Positions 43,262 through 58,510 of a stretch of DNA of 64,000 nt are shown here, piece after piece. This stretch comes from Sisyra terminalis. Taxonomy: Eukaryota; Arthropoda; Insecta; Neuroptera; Sisyridae. The notes beneath the pieces were generated by a model. The model worked only from the letters and a program-made list of their open reading frames with translations. It was not told where the DNA came from and did no database searches. A program made the position numbers and the translations under genes. The stretch covers positions 53,025,701 through 53,089,700 of the forward strand of contig OY292275.1 in the NCBI GenBank assembly GCA_958496175.1. Direction: 5' to 3'. Numbering within the stretch: position 1 is the first letter of the stretch; the number at the start of each line of letters is the position of its first letter.

Positions 43262-46200
43262 TTTGCATTTAGTGGCTAGATCCTTGGGAGCAATAACGGA
43301 AAGTTAACGAGGGGTAAATGCATGGACCAAATTTGCACTGAAAATCATCATTTTCGAGGGGGCACTTCTCCTTATAAGGACATATTTTATTAACGGATTA
43401 TTAAACAATGTCCTTTCGTGAAATGTAATGTGAAAAATTTTTCGTCCTGTGTGCAAAAGAACACCCGCAATATCGTTTCAAAGTTTCAAAAAGGACAATT
43501 TTCAAGTGCACAAAAAGGATATAAGGAATGGTTATTTTCACTGAAATTGAACACAGTATTTAAGGCTGAACCATCCTTAACGTAACTGCATTAAAAGAAT
43601 TTGCATTTAGTGGCTAGATCCTTGGGAATCAATAACGGGAAGTTAACGAGGTGTAAATGCATGGGCAAAATTTGCACTGAAAATCATCATTTTCGAGGGG
43701 GCACATTTCCTTATAAGGACATATTTTATTAACGGATTATTAAACAATGTTCTTTCGTCATTTTTAATGTGAAAAAATTTTTGTCCTGTGTGCAAAAGAA
43801 CACCCGCAATATCGTTTCAAAGTTTCAAAAAGGACAATTTTCAAGTGCACAAAAAGGATATAAGGAATGGTTATTTTCACTGAAATTGAACACAGTATTT
43901 TAGGCTGAATCATCCTTAACGTAACTGCATTAAAAGAATTTGCATTTAGTGGCTAGATCCTTGGGAATCAATAACGGGAAGTTAACGAGGTGTAAATGCA
44001 TGGGCAAAATATGCACTGAAATTCCTCATTTTCGAGGGGGCACTTCTCCTTATAAGGACATATTTTATTAACGGATTATTAAACAATGCCCTTTCGTGAT
44101 ATGTAATGAGAAAAATTTTTTGTCCTGTGTGCAAAAGAACACCCGCAATATCGTTTCAAAGTTTCAAAAAGGACAATTTTCAAGTGCACAAAAAGGATAT
44201 AAGGAATGGTTATTTTCACTGAAATTGAACAAAATATTTAAGGCTGAATCATCCTTAACGTAACTGCATTAAAAGAATTTGCATTTAGTGGCTAGATCCT
44301 TGGGAATCAATAACGGGAAGTTAACGAGGTGTAAATGCATGGACCAAATTTGCACTGAAAATCATCATTTTCGAGGGGGCACTTTTCCTTATAAGGACAT
44401 ATTTTATAAACGGATTATTAAATAATGTTCTTTCGTCATTTTTAATGTGAAAAAATTTTTGTCCTGTGTGCAAAAGAACACCCGCAATATCGTTTCAAAG
44501 TTTCAAAAAGGACAATTTTCAAGTGCACAAAAAGGATATAAGGAATGGTTATTTTCACTGAAATTGAACACAGTATTTAAGGCTGAATCATCCTTAACGT
44601 AACTGCATTAAAAGAATTTGCATTTAGTGGCTAGATCCTTGGGAATCAATAACGGGAAGTTAACGAGGTGTAAATGCATGGGCAAAATTTGCACTGAAAT
44701 TCATTATTTTCGAGGGGGCACTTCTCCTTATAAGGACATATTTTATAAACGGATTATTAAACAATGTTCTTTCGTCATTTTTCATGTGAAAAAATTTTTG
44801 TCCTGTGTGCAAAAGAACACCCGCAATATCGTTTCAAAGTTTCAAAAAGGACAATTTTCAAGTGCACAAAAAGGATATAAGGAATGGTTATTTTCACTGA
44901 AATTGAACACAGTATTTTAGGCTGAATCATCCTTAACGTAACTGCATTAAAAGAATTTGCATTTAGTGGCTAGATCCTTGGGAATCAATAACGGGAAGTT
45001 AACGAGGTGTAAATGCATGGGCAAAATTTGCACTGAAATTCGTCATTTTCGAGGGGGCACTTCTCCTTATAAGGACATATTTTATTAACGGATTATTAAA
45101 CAATGCCCTTTCGTGATATGTAATGTGAAAAATTTTTGTCCTGTGTGCAAAAGAACACCCGCAATATCGTTTCAAAGTTTCAAAAAGGACAATTTTCAAG
45201 TGCACAAAAAGGATATAAGGAATGGTTATTTTCACTGAAATTGAACACAATATTTAAGGCTGAATCATCCTTAACGTAACTGCATTAAAAGAATTTGCAT
45301 TTAGTGGCTAGATCGATGGGAATCAATAACGGGAAGTTAACGAGGTGTAAATGCATGGGCAAAATTTGCACTGAAATTCGTCATTTTCGAGGGGGCACTT
45401 CTCCTTATAAGGACATATTTTATAAACGGATTATTAAACAATGTTCTTTCGTCATTTTTCATGAGAAAAAATTTTTGTCCTGTGTGCAAAAGAACACCCG
45501 CAATATCGTTTCAAAGTTTCAAAAAGGACAATTTTCAAGAGCACAAAAAGGATATAAGGAATGGTTATTTTCACTGAAATTGAACACAGTATTTTAGGCT
45601 GAATCATCCTTAACGTAACTGCATTAAAAGAATTTGCATTTAGTGGCTAGATCCTTGGGAATCAATAACGGGAAGTTAACGAGGTGTAAATGCATGGGCA
45701 AAATTTGCACTGAAATTCATCATTTTCGAGGGGGCACTTCTCCTTATAAGGACATATTTTATAAACGGATTATTAAACAATGTTCTTTCGTCATTTTTCA
45801 TGTGAAAAAATTTTTGTCCTGTGTGCAAAAGAACACCCGCAATATCGTTTCAAAGTTTCAAAAAGGACAATTTTCAAGTGCATAAAAAGGATATAAGGAA
45901 TGGTTATTTTCACTGAAATTGAACACAGTATTTTAGGCTGAATCATCCTTAACGTAACTGCATTAAAAGAATTTGCATTTAGTGGCTAGATCCTTGGGAA
46001 TCAATAACGGGAAGTTAACGAGGTGTAAATGCATGGGCAAAATTTGCACTGAAATTCGTCATTTTCGAGGGGGCACTTCTCCTTATAAGGACATATTTTA
46101 TAAACGGATTATTAAACAATGTTCTTTCGTCATTTTTCATGAGAAAAAATTTTTGTCCTGTGTGCAAAAGAACACCCGCAATATCGTTTCAAAGTTTCAA

Positions 46201-49200
46201 AAAGGACAATTTTCAAGTGCACAAAAAGGATATAAGGAATGGTTATTTTCACTGAAATTGAACACAGTATTTTAGGCTGAATCATCCTTAACGTAACTGC
46301 ATTAAAAGAATTTGCATTTAGTGGCTAGATCCTTGGGAATCAATAACGGGAAGTTAACGAGGTGTAAATGCATGGGCAAAATTTGCACTGAAATTCGTCA
46401 TTTTCGAGGGGGCACTTCTCCTTATAAGGACATATTTTATTAACGGATTATTAAACAATGCCCTTTCGTGATATGTAATGTGAAAAAATTTTTGTCCTGT
46501 GTGCAAAAGAACACCCGCAATATCGTTTCAAAGTTTCAAAAAGGACAATTTTCAAGTGCACAAAAAGGATATAAGGAATGGTTATTTTCACTGAAATTGA
46601 ACACAATATTTAAGGCTGAATCATCCTTAACGTAACTGCATTAAAAGAATTTGCATTTAGTGGCTAGATCGATGGGAATCAATAACGGGAAGTTAACGAG
46701 GTGTAAATGCATGGGCAAAATTTGCACTGAAATTCGTCATTTTCGAGGGGGCACTTCTCCTTATAAGGACATATTTTATAAACGGATTATTAAACAATGT
46801 TCTTTCGTCATTTTTCATGAGAAAAAATTTTTGTCCTGTGTGCAAAAGAACACCCGCAATATCGTTTCAAAGTTTCAAAAAGGACAATTTTCAAGTGCAC
46901 AAAAAGGATATAAGGAATGGTTATTTTCACTGAAATTGAACACAGTATTTTAGGCTGAATCATCCTTAACGTAACTGCATTAAAAGAATTTGCATTTAGT
47001 GGCTAGATCCTTGGGAATCAATAACGGGAAGTTAACGAGGTGTAAATGCATGGGCAAAATTTGCACTGAAATTCATCATTTTCGAGGGGGCACTTCTCCT
47101 TATAAGGACATATTTTATAAACGGATTATTAAACAATGTTCTTTCGTCATTTTTCATATGAAAAAATTTTTGTCCTGTGTGCAAAAGAACACCCGCAATA
47201 TCGTTTCAAAGTTTCAAAAAGGACAATTTTCAAGTGCATAAAAAGGATATAAGGAATGGTTATTTTCACTGAAATTGAACACAGTATTTTAGGCTGAATC
47301 ATCCTTAACGTAACTGCATTAAAAGAATTTGCATTTAGTGGCTAGATCCTTGGGAATCAATAACGGGAAGTTAACGAGGTGTAAATGCATGGGCAAAATT
47401 TGCACTGAAATTCGTCATTTTCGAGGGGGCACTTCTCCTTATAAGGACATATTTTATAAACGGATTATTAAACAATGTTCTTTCGTCATTTTTCATGAGA
47501 AAAAATTTTTGTCCTGTGTGCAAAAGAACACCCGCAATATCGTTTCAAAGTTTCAAAAAGGACAATTTTCAAGTGCACAAAAAGGATATAAGGAATGGTT
47601 ATTTTCACTGAAATTGAACACAATATTTAAGGCTGAATCATCCTTAACGTAACTGCATTAAAAGAATTTGCATTTAGTGGCTAGATCCTTGGGAATCAAT
47701 AACGGGAAGTTAACGAGGTGTAAATGCATGGGCAAAATTTGCACTGAAATTCATTATTTTCGAGGGAGCACTTCTCCTTATAAGGACATATTTTATAAAC
47801 GGATTATTAAACAATGCCCTTTCGTGATATGTAATGTGAAAATTTTTTTGTCCTGTGTGCAAAAGAACACCCGCAATATCGTTTCAAAGTTTCAAAAAGG
47901 ACAATTTTCAAGTGCACAAAAAGGATATAAGGAATGGTTATTTTCACTGAAATTGAACACAGTATTTTAGGCTGAATCATCCTTAACGTAAATGCATTAA
48001 AAGAATTTCATTTAGTGGCTAGATCCTTGGGAATCAATAACGGGAAGTTAACGAGGTGTAAATTCCTGGACCAAATTTGCACTGAAAATCATCATTTTCG
48101 AGGGGGCACTTTTCCTTATAAGGACATATTTTATAAACGGATTATTAAACAATGCCCTTTCGTGATATGTAATGTGAAAATTTTTTTGTCCTGTGTGCAA
48201 AAGAACACCCGCAATATCGTTTCAAAGTTTCAAAAAGGACAATTTTCAAGTGCACAAAAAGGATATAAGGAATGGTTATTTTCACTGAAATTGAACACAA
48301 TATTTAAGGCTGAATCATCCTTAACGTAACTGCATTAAAAGAATTTGCATTTAGTGGCTAGATCGTTGGGAATCAATAACGGGAAGTTAACGAGGTGTAA
48401 ATGCATGGGCAAAATTTGCACTGAAATTCGTCATTTTCGAGGGGGCACTTCTCCTTATAAGGACATATTTTATAAACGGATTATTAAACAATGTTCTTTC
48501 GTCATTTTTCATGAGAAAAAATTTTTGTCCTGTGTGCAAAAGAACACCCGCAATATCGTTTCAAAGTTTCAAAAAGGACAATTTTCAAGTGCACAAAAAG
48601 GATATAAGGAATGGTTATTTTCACTGAAATTGAACACAGTATTTTAGGCTGAATCATCCTTAACGTAACTGCATTAAAAGAATTTGCATTTAGTGGCTAG
48701 ATCCTTGGGAATCAATAACGGGAAGTTAACGAGGTGTAAATGCATGGGCAAAATATGCACTGAAATTCCTCATTTTCGAGGGGGCCCTTCTCCTTATAAG
48801 GACATATTTTATTAACGGATTATTAAACAATGCCCTTTCGTGATATGTAATGTGAAAACTTTTTTGTCCTGTGTGCAAAAGAACACCCGCAATATCGTTT
48901 CAAAGTTTCAAAAAGGACAATTTTCAAGTGCACAAAAAGGATATAAGGAATGGTTATTTTCACTGAAATTGAACAAAATATTTAAGGCTGAATCATCCTT
49001 AACGTAACTGCATTAAAAGAATTTGCATTTAGTGGCTAGATCCTTGGGAATCAATAACGGGAAGTTAACGAGGTGTAAATGCATGGGCAAAATTTGCACT
49101 GAAATTCATTATTTTCGAGGGGGCACTTCTCCTTATAAGGACATATTTTATAAACGGATTATTAAACAATGCCCTTTCGTGATATGTAATGTGAAAATTT

Positions 49201-52200
49201 TTTTGTCCTGTGTGCAAAAGAACACCCGCAATATCGTTTCAAAGTTTCAAAAAGGACAATTTTCAAGTGCACAAAAAGGATATAAGGAATGGTTATTTTC
49301 ACTGAAATTGAACACAGTATTTTAGGCTGAATCATCCTTAACGTAAATGCATTAAAAGAATTTCATTTAGTGGCTAGATCCTTGGGAATCAATAACGGGA
49401 AGTTAACGAGGTGTAAATTCCTGGACCAAATTTGCACTGAAAATCATCATTTTCGAGGGGGCACTTTTCCTTATAAGGACATATTTTATAAACGGATTAT
49501 TAAACAATGCCCTTTCGTGATATGTAATGTGAAAATTTTTTTGTCCTGTGTGCAAAAGAACACCCGCAATATCGTTTCAAAGTTTCAAAAAGGACAATTT
49601 TCAAGTGCACAAAAAGGATATAAGGAATGGTTATTTTCACTGAAATTGAACACAATATTTAAGGCTGAATCATCCTTAACGTAACTGCATTAAAAGAATT
49701 TGCATTTAGTGGCTAGATCCTTGGGAATCAATAACGGGAAGTTAACGAGGTGTAAATGCATGGACCAAATTTGCACTGAAAATCATCATTTTCGAGGGGG
49801 CACTTTTCCTTATAAGGACATATTTTATAAACGGATTATTAAACAATGTTCTTTCGTCATTTTTAATGTGAAAAAATTTTTGTCCTGTGTGCAAAAGAAC
49901 ACCCGCAATATCGTTTCAAAGTTTCAAAAAGGACAATTTTCAAGTGCACAAAAAGGATATAAGGAATGGATATTTTCACTGAAATTGAACACAATATTTA
50001 AGGCTGAATCATCCTTAACGTAACTGCATTAAAAGAATTTGCATTTAGTGGCTAGATCCTTGGGAATCAATAACGGGAAGTTAACGAGGTGTAAATGCAT
50101 GGACCAAATTTTCACTGTAAATCATCATTTTCGAGGGGGCACTTTTCCTTATAAAGACATATTTTATAAACGGATTATTAAACAATGTTCTTTCGTCATT
50201 TTTAATGTGAAAAAATTTTTGTCCTGTGTGCAAAAGAACACCCGCAATATCGTTTCAAAGTTTCAAAAAGGACAATTTTCAAGTGCACAAAAAGGATATA
50301 AGGAATGGTTATTTTCACTGAAATTGAACACAGTATTTTAGGCTGAATCATCCTTAACGTAACTGCATTAAAAGAATTTGCATTTAGTGGCTAGATCCTT
50401 GGGAATCAATAACGGGAAGTTAACGAGGTGTAAATGCATGGGCAAAATTTGCACTGAAAATCATCATTTTCGAGGGGGCACATTTCCTTATAAGGACATA
50501 TTTTATTAACGGATTATTAAACAATGTCCTTTCGTGAAATGTAATGTGAAAAATTTTTCGTCCTGTGTGCAAAAGAACACCCGCAATATCGTTTCAAAGT
50601 TTCAAAAAGGACAATTTTCAAGTGCACAAAAAGGATATAAGGAATGGTTATTTTCACTGAAATTGAACACAGTATTTAAGGCTGAACCATCCTTAACGTA
50701 ACTGCATTAAAAGAATTTGCATTTAGTGGCTAGATCCTTGGGAATCAATAACGGGAAGTTAACGAGGTGTAAATGCATGGGCAAAATTTGCACTGAAAAT
50801 CATCATTTTCGAGGGGGCACATTTCCTTATAAGGACATATTTTATTAACGGATTATTAAACAATGTTCTTTCGTCATTTTTAATGTGAAAAAATTTTTGT
50901 CCTGTGTGCAAAAGAACACCCGCAATATCGTTTCAAAGTTTCAAAAAGGACAATTTTCAAGTGCACAAAAAGGATATAAGGAATGGTTATTTTCACTGAA
51001 ATTGAACACAGTATTTTAGGCTGAATCATCCTTAACGTAACTGCATTAAAAGAATTTGCATTTAGTGGCTAGATCCTTGGGAATCAATAACGGGAAGTTA
51101 ACGAGGTGTAAATGCATGGGCAAAATATGCACTGAAATTCCTCATTTTCGAGGGGGCACTTCTCCTTATAAGGACATATTTAATTAACGGATTATTAAAC
51201 AATGCCCTTTCGTGATATGTAATGAGAAAAATTTTTTGTCCTGTGTGCAAAAGAACACCCGCAATATCGTTTCAAAGTTTCAAAAAGGACAATTTTCAAG
51301 TGCACAAAAAGGATATAAGGAATGGTTATTTTCACTGAAATTGAACAAAATATTTAAGGCTGAATCATCCTTAACGTAACTGCATTAAAAGAATTTGCAT
51401 TTAGTGGCTAGATCCTTGGGAATCAATAACGGGAAGTTAACGAGGTGTAAATGCATGGACCAAATTTGCACTGAAAATCATCATTTTCGAGGGGGCACTT
51501 TTCCTTATAAGGACATATTTTATAAACGGATTATTAAATAATGTTCTTTCGTCATTTTTAATGTGAAAAAATTTTTGTCCTGTGTGCAAAAGAACACCCG
51601 CAATATCGTTTCAAAGTTTCAAAAAGGACAATTTTCAAGTGCACAAAAAGGATATAAGGAATGGTTATTTTCACTGAAATTGAACACAGTATTTAAGGCT
51701 GAATCATCCTTAACGTAACTGCATTAAAAGAATTTGCATTTAGTGGCTAGATCCTTGGGAATCAATAACGGGAAGTTAACGAGGTGTAAATGCATGGGCA
51801 AAATTTGCACTGAAATTCATTATTTTCGAGGGGGCACTTCTCCTTATAAGGACATATTTTATAAACGGATTATTAAACAATGTTCTTTCGTCATTTTTCA
51901 TGTGAAAAAATTTTTGTCCTGTGTGCAAAAGAACACCCGCAATATCGTTTCAAAGTTTCAAAAAGGACAATTTTCAAGTGCACAAAAAGGATATAAGGAA
52001 TGGTTATTTTCACTGAAATTGAACACAGTATTTTAGGCTGAATCATCCTTAACGTAACTGCATTAAAAGAATTTGCATTTAGTGGCTAGATCCTTGGGAA
52101 TCAATAACGGGAAGTTAACGAGGTGTAAATGCATGGGCAAAATTTGCACTGAAATTCGTCATTTTCGAGGGGGCACTTCTCCTTATAAGGACATATTTTA

Positions 52201-55200
52201 TTAACGGATTATTAAACAATGCCCTTTCGTGATATGTAATGTGAAAAATTTTTGTCCTGTGTGCAAAAGAACACCCGCAATATCGTTTCAAAGTTTCAAA
52301 AAGGACAATTTTCAAGTGCACAAAAAGGATATAAGGAATGGTTATTTTCACTGAAATTGAACACAATATTTAAGGCTGAATCATCCTTAACGTAACTGCA
52401 TTAAAAGAATTTGCATTTAGTGGCTAGATCGATGGGAATCAATAACGGGAAGTTAACGAGGTGTAAATGCATGGGCAAAATTTGCACTGAAATTCGTCAT
52501 TTTCGAGGGGGCACTTCTCCTTATAAGGACATATTTTATAAACGGATTATTAAACAATGTTCTTTCGTCATTTTTCATGAGAAAAAATTTTTGTCCTGTG
52601 TGCAAAAGAACACCCGCAATATCGTTTCAAAGTTTCAAAAAGGACAATTTTCAAGTGCACAAAAAGGATATAAGGAATGGTTATTTTCACTGAAATTGAA
52701 CACAGTATTTTAGGCTGAATCATCCTTAACGTAACTGCATTAAAAGAATTTGCATTTAGTGGCTAGATCCTTGGGAATCAATAACGGGAAGTTAACGAGG
52801 TGTAAATGCATGGGCAAAATTTGCACTGAAATTCATCATTTTCGAGGGGGCACTTCTCCTTATAAGGACATATTTTATAAACGGATTATTAAACAATGTT
52901 CTTTCGTCATTTTTCATGTGAAAAATTTTTGTCCTGTGTGCAAAAGAACACCCGCAATATCGTTTCAAAGTTTCAAAAAGGACAATTTTCAAGTGCATAA
53001 AAAGGATATAAGGAATGGTTATTTTCACTGAAATTGAACACAGTATTTTAGGCTGAATCATCCTTAACGTAACTGCATTAAAAGAATTTGCATTTAGTGG
53101 CTAGATCCTTGGGAATCAATAACGGGAAGTTAACGAGGTGTAAATGCATGGGCAAAATTTGCACTGAAATTCGTCATTTTCGAGGGGGCACTTCTCCTTA
53201 TAAGGACATATTTTATAAACGGATTATTAAACAATGTTCTTTCGTCATTTTTCATGAGAAAAAATTTTTGTCCTGTGTGCAAAAGAACACCCGCAATATC
53301 GTTTCAAAGTTTCAAAAAGGACAATTTTCAAGTGCACAAAAAGGATATAAGGAATGGTTATTTTCACTGAAATTGAACACAGTATTTTAGGCTGAATCAT
53401 CCTTAACGTAACTGCATTAAAAGAATTTGCATTTAGTGGCTAGATCCTTGGGAATCAATAACGGGAAGTTAACGAGGTGTAAATGCATGGGCAAAATTTG
53501 CACTGAAATTCGTCATTTTCGAGGGGGCACTTCTCCTTATAAGGACATATTTTATTAACGGATTATTAAACAATGCCCTTTCGTGATATGTAAAGTGAAA
53601 AAATTTTTGTCCTGTGTGCAAAAGAACACCCGCAATATCGTTTCAAAGTTTCAAAAAGGACAATTTTCAAGTGCACAAAAAGGATATAAGGAATGGTTAT
53701 TTTCACTGAAATTGAACACAATATTTAAGGCTGAATCATCCTTAACGTAACTGCATTAAAAGAATTTGCATTTAGTGGCTAGATCGATGGGAATCAATAA
53801 CGGGAAGTTAACGAGGTGTAAATGCATGGGCAAAATTTGCACTGAAATTCGTCATTTTCGAGGGGGCACTTCTCCTTATAAGGACATATTTTATAAACGG
53901 ATTATTAAACAATGTTCTTTCGTCATTTTTCATGAGAAAAAATTTTTGTCCTGTGTGCAAAAGAACACCCGCAATATCGTTTCAAAGTTTCAAAAAGGAC
54001 AATTTTCAAGTGCACAAAAAGGATATAAGGAATGGTTATTTTCACTGAAATTGAACACAGTATTTTAGGCTGAATCATCCTTAACGTAACTGCATTAAAA
54101 GAATTTGCATTTAGTGGCTAGATCCTTGGGAATCAATAACGGGAAGTTAACGAGGTGTAAATGCATGGGCAAAATTTGCACTGAAATTCATCATTTTCGA
54201 GGGGGCACTTCTCCTTATAAGGACATATTTTATAAACGGATTATTAAACAATGTTCTTTCGTCATTTTTCATATGAAAAAATTTTTGTCCTGTGTGCAAA
54301 AGAACACCCGCAATATCGTTTCAAAGTTTCAAAAAGGACAATTTTCAAGTGCATAAAAAGGATATAAGGAATGGTTATTTTCACTGAAATTGAACACAGT
54401 ATTTTAGGCTGAATCATCCTTAACGTAACTGCATTAAAAGAATTTGCATTTAGTGGCTAGATCCTTGGGAATCAATAACGGGAAGTTAACGAGGTGTAAA
54501 TGCATGGGCAAAATTTGCACTGAAATTCGTCATTTTCGAGGGGGCACTTCTCCTTATAAGGACATATTTTATAAACGGATTATTAAACAATGTTCTTTCG
54601 TCATTTTTCATGAGAAAAAATTTTTGTCCTGTGTGCAAAAGAACACCCGCAATATCGTTTCAAAGTTTCAAAAAGGACAATTTTCAAGTGCACAAAAAGG
54701 ATATAAGGAATGGTTATTTTCACTGAAATTGAACACAGTATTTTAGGCTGAATCATCCTTAACGTAACTGCATTAAAAGAATTTGCATTTAGTGGCTAGA
54801 TCCTTGGGAATCAATAACGGGAAGTTAACGAGGTGTAAATGCATGGGCAAAATTTGCACTGAAATTCGTCATTTTCGAGGGGGCACTTCTCCTTATAAGG
54901 ACATATTTTATTAACGGATTATTAAACAATGCCCTTTCGTGATATGTAATGTGAAAAAATTTTTGTCCTGTGTGCAAAAGAACACCCGCAATATCGTTTC
55001 AAAGTTTCAAAAAGGACAATTTTCAAGTGCACAAAAAGGATATAAGGAATGGTTATTTTCACTGAAATTGAACACAATATTTAAGGCTGAATCATCCTTA
55101 ACGTAACTGCATTAAAAGAATTTGCATTTAGTGGCTAGATCGATGGGAATCAATAACGGGAAGTTAACGAGGTGTAAATGCATGGGCAAAATTTGCACTG

Positions 55201-58200
55201 AAATTCGTCATTTTCGAGGGGGCACTTCTCCTTATAAGGACATATTTTATAAACGGATTATTAAACAATGTTCTTTCGTCATTTTTCATGAGAAAAAATT
55301 TTTGTCCTGTGTGCAAAAGAACACCCGCAATATCGTTTCAAAGTTTCAAAAAGGACAATTTTCAAGTGCACAAAAAGGATATAAGGAATGGTTATTTTCA
55401 CTGAAATTGAACACAGTATTTTAGGCTGAATCATCCTTAACGTAACTGCATTAAAAGAATTTGCATTTAGTGGCTAGATCCTTGGGAATCAATAACGGGA
55501 AGTTAACGAGGTGTAAATGCATGGGCAAAATTTGCACTGAAATTCGTCATTTTCGAGGGGGCACTTCTCCTTATAAGGACATATTTTATAAACGGATTAT
55601 TAAACAATGTTCTTTCGTCATTTTTCATGAGAAAAAATTTTTGTCCTGTGTGCAAAAGAACACCCGCAATATCGTTTCAAAGTTTCAAAAAGGACAATTT
55701 TCAAGTGCACAAAAAGGATATAAGGAATGGTTATTTTCACTGAAATTGAACACAATATTTAAGGCTGAATCATCCTTAACGTAACTGCATTAAAAGAATT
55801 TGCATTTAGTGGCTAGATCGTTGGGAATCAATAACGGGAAGTTAACGAGGTGTAAATGCATGGGCAAAATTTGCACTGAAATTCATTATTTTCGAGGGAG
55901 CACTTCTCCTTATAAGGACATATTTTATAAACGGATTATTAAACAATGCCCTTTCGTGATATGTAATGTGAAAATTTTTTTGTCCTGTGTGCAAAAGAAC
56001 ACCCGCAATATCGTTTCAAAGTTTCAAAAAGGACAATTTTCAAGTGCACAAAAAGGATATAAGGAATGGTTATTTTCACTGAAATTGAACACAGTATTTT
56101 AGGCTGAATCATCCTTAACGTAAATGCATTAAAAGAATTTCATTTAGTGGCTAGATCCTTGGGAATCAATAACGGGAAGTTAACGAGGTGTAAATTCCTG
56201 GACCAAATTTGCACTGAAAATCATCATTTTCGAGGGGGCACTTTTCCTTATAAGGACATATTTTATAAACGGATTATTAAACAATGCCCTTTCGTGATAT
56301 GTAATGTGAAAATTTTTTTGTCCTGTGTGCAAAAGAACACCCGCAATATCGTTTCAAAGTTTCAAAAAGGACAATTTTCAAGTGCACAAAAAGGATATAA
56401 GGAATGGTTATTTTCACTGAAATTGAACACAATATTTAAGGCTGAATCATCCTTAACGTAACTGCATTAAAAGAATTTGCATTTAGTGGCTAGATCGTTG
56501 GGAATCAATAACGGGAAGTTAACGAGGTGTAAATGCATGGGCAAAATTTGCACTGAAATTCGTCATTTTCGAGGGGGCACTTCTCCTTATAAGGACATAT
56601 TTTATAAACGGATTATTAAACAATGTTCTTTCGTCATTTTTCATGAGAAAAAATTTTTGTCCTGTGTGCAAAAGAACACCCGCAATATCGTTTCAAAGTT
56701 TCAAAAAGGACAATTTTCAAGTGCACAAAAAGGATATAAGGAATGGTTATTTTCACTGAAATTGAACACAGTATTTTAGGCTGAATCATCCTTAACGTAA
56801 CTGCATTAAAAGAATTTGCATTTAGTGGCTAGATCCTTGGGAATCAATAACGGGAAGTTAACGAGGTGTAAATGCATGGGCAAAATATGCACTGAAATTC
56901 CTCATTTTCGAGGGGGCCCTTCTCCTTATAAGGACATATTTTATTAACGGATTATTAAACAATGCCCTTTCGTGATATGTAATGTGAAAACTTTTTTGTC
57001 CTGTGTGCAAAAGAACACCCGCAATATCGTTTCAAAGTTTCAAAAAGGACAATTTTCAAGTGCACAAAAAGGATATAAGGAATGGTTATTTTCACTGAAA
57101 TTGAACAAAATATTTAAGGCTGAATCATCCTTAACGTAACTGCATTAAAAGAATTTGCATTTAGTGGCTAGATCCTTGGGAATCAATAACGGGAAGTTAA
57201 CGAGGTGTAAATGCATGGGCAAAATTTGCACTGAAATTCATTATTTTCGAGGGGGCACTTCTCCTTATAAGGACATATTTTATAAACGGATTATTAAACA
57301 ATGCCCTTTCGTGATATGTAATGTGAAAATTTTTTTGTCCTGTGTGCAAAAGAACACCCGCAATATCATTTCAAAGTTTCAAAAAGGACAATTTTCAAGT
57401 GCACAAAAAGGATATAAGGAATGGTTATTTTCACTGAAATTGAACACAGTATTTTAGGCTGAATCATCCTTAACGTAAATGCATTAAAAGAATTTCATTT
57501 AGTGGCTAGATCCTTGGGAATCAATAACGGGAAGTTAACGAGGTGTAAATTCCTGGACCAAATTTGCACTGAAAATCATCATTTTCGAGGGGGCACTTTT
57601 CCTTATAAGGACATATTTTATAAACGGATTATTAAACAATGCCCTTTCGTGATATGTAATGTGAAAATTTTTTTGTCCTGTGTGCAAAAGAACACCCGCA
57701 ATATCGTTTCAAAGTTTCAAAAAGGACAATTTTCAAGTGCACAAAAAGGATATAAGGAATGGTTATTTTCACTGAAATTGAACACAATATTTAAGGCTGA
57801 ATCATCCTTAACGTAACTGCATTAAAAGAATTTGCATTTAGTGGCTAGATCCTTGGGAATCAATAACGGGAAGTTAACGAGGTGTAAATGCATGGACCAA
57901 ATTTGCACTGAAAATCATCATTTTCGAGGGGGCACTTTTCCTTATAAGGACATATTTTATAAACGGATTATTAAACAATGTTCTTTCGTCATTTTTAATG
58001 TGAAAAAATTTTTGTCCTGTGTGCAAAAGAACACCCGCAATATCGTTTCAAAGTTTCAAAAAGGACAATTTTCAAGTGCACAAAAAGGATATAAGGAATG
58101 GATATTTTCACTGAAATTGAACACAATATTTAAGGCTGAATCATCCTTAACGTAACTGCATTAAAAGAATTTGCATTTAGTGGCTAGATCCTTGGGAATC

Positions 58201-58510
58201 AATAACGGGAAGTTAACGAGGTGTAAATGCATGGACCAAATTTTCACTGTAAATCATCATTTTCGAGGGGGCACTTTTCCTTATAAAGACATATTTTATA
58301 AACGGATTATTAAACAATGTTCTTTCGTCATTTTTAATGTGAAAAAATTTTTGTCCTGTGTGCAAAAGAACACCCGCAATATCGTTTCAAAGTTTCAAAA
58401 AGGACAATTTTCAAGTGCACAAAAAGGATATAAGGAATGGTTATTTTCACTGAAATTGAACACAGTATTTTAGGCTGAATCATCCTTAACGTAACTGCAT
58501 TAAAAGAATT
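43262..58510 (+). repeat. Higher-order repeat zone: 21- and 24-monomer blocks
   Basis: Distinctive monomers recur in the same order at fixed distance. 43601/50717, 44618/51734 and 45295/52411 are 7,116 bases apart (21 monomers). 47668/55800 and 50039/58171 are 8,132 apart (24 monomers). The switch is explained by an extra three monomers inserted at 54444-55461, whose states copy the preceding 53088-54105 units. Markers used: GATCGATGG starts, CATATG, the GGGAGCAC variant, the missing GC in TTTCATTTAG, and TTTTCACTGTAAATC. Confidence 0.85.
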
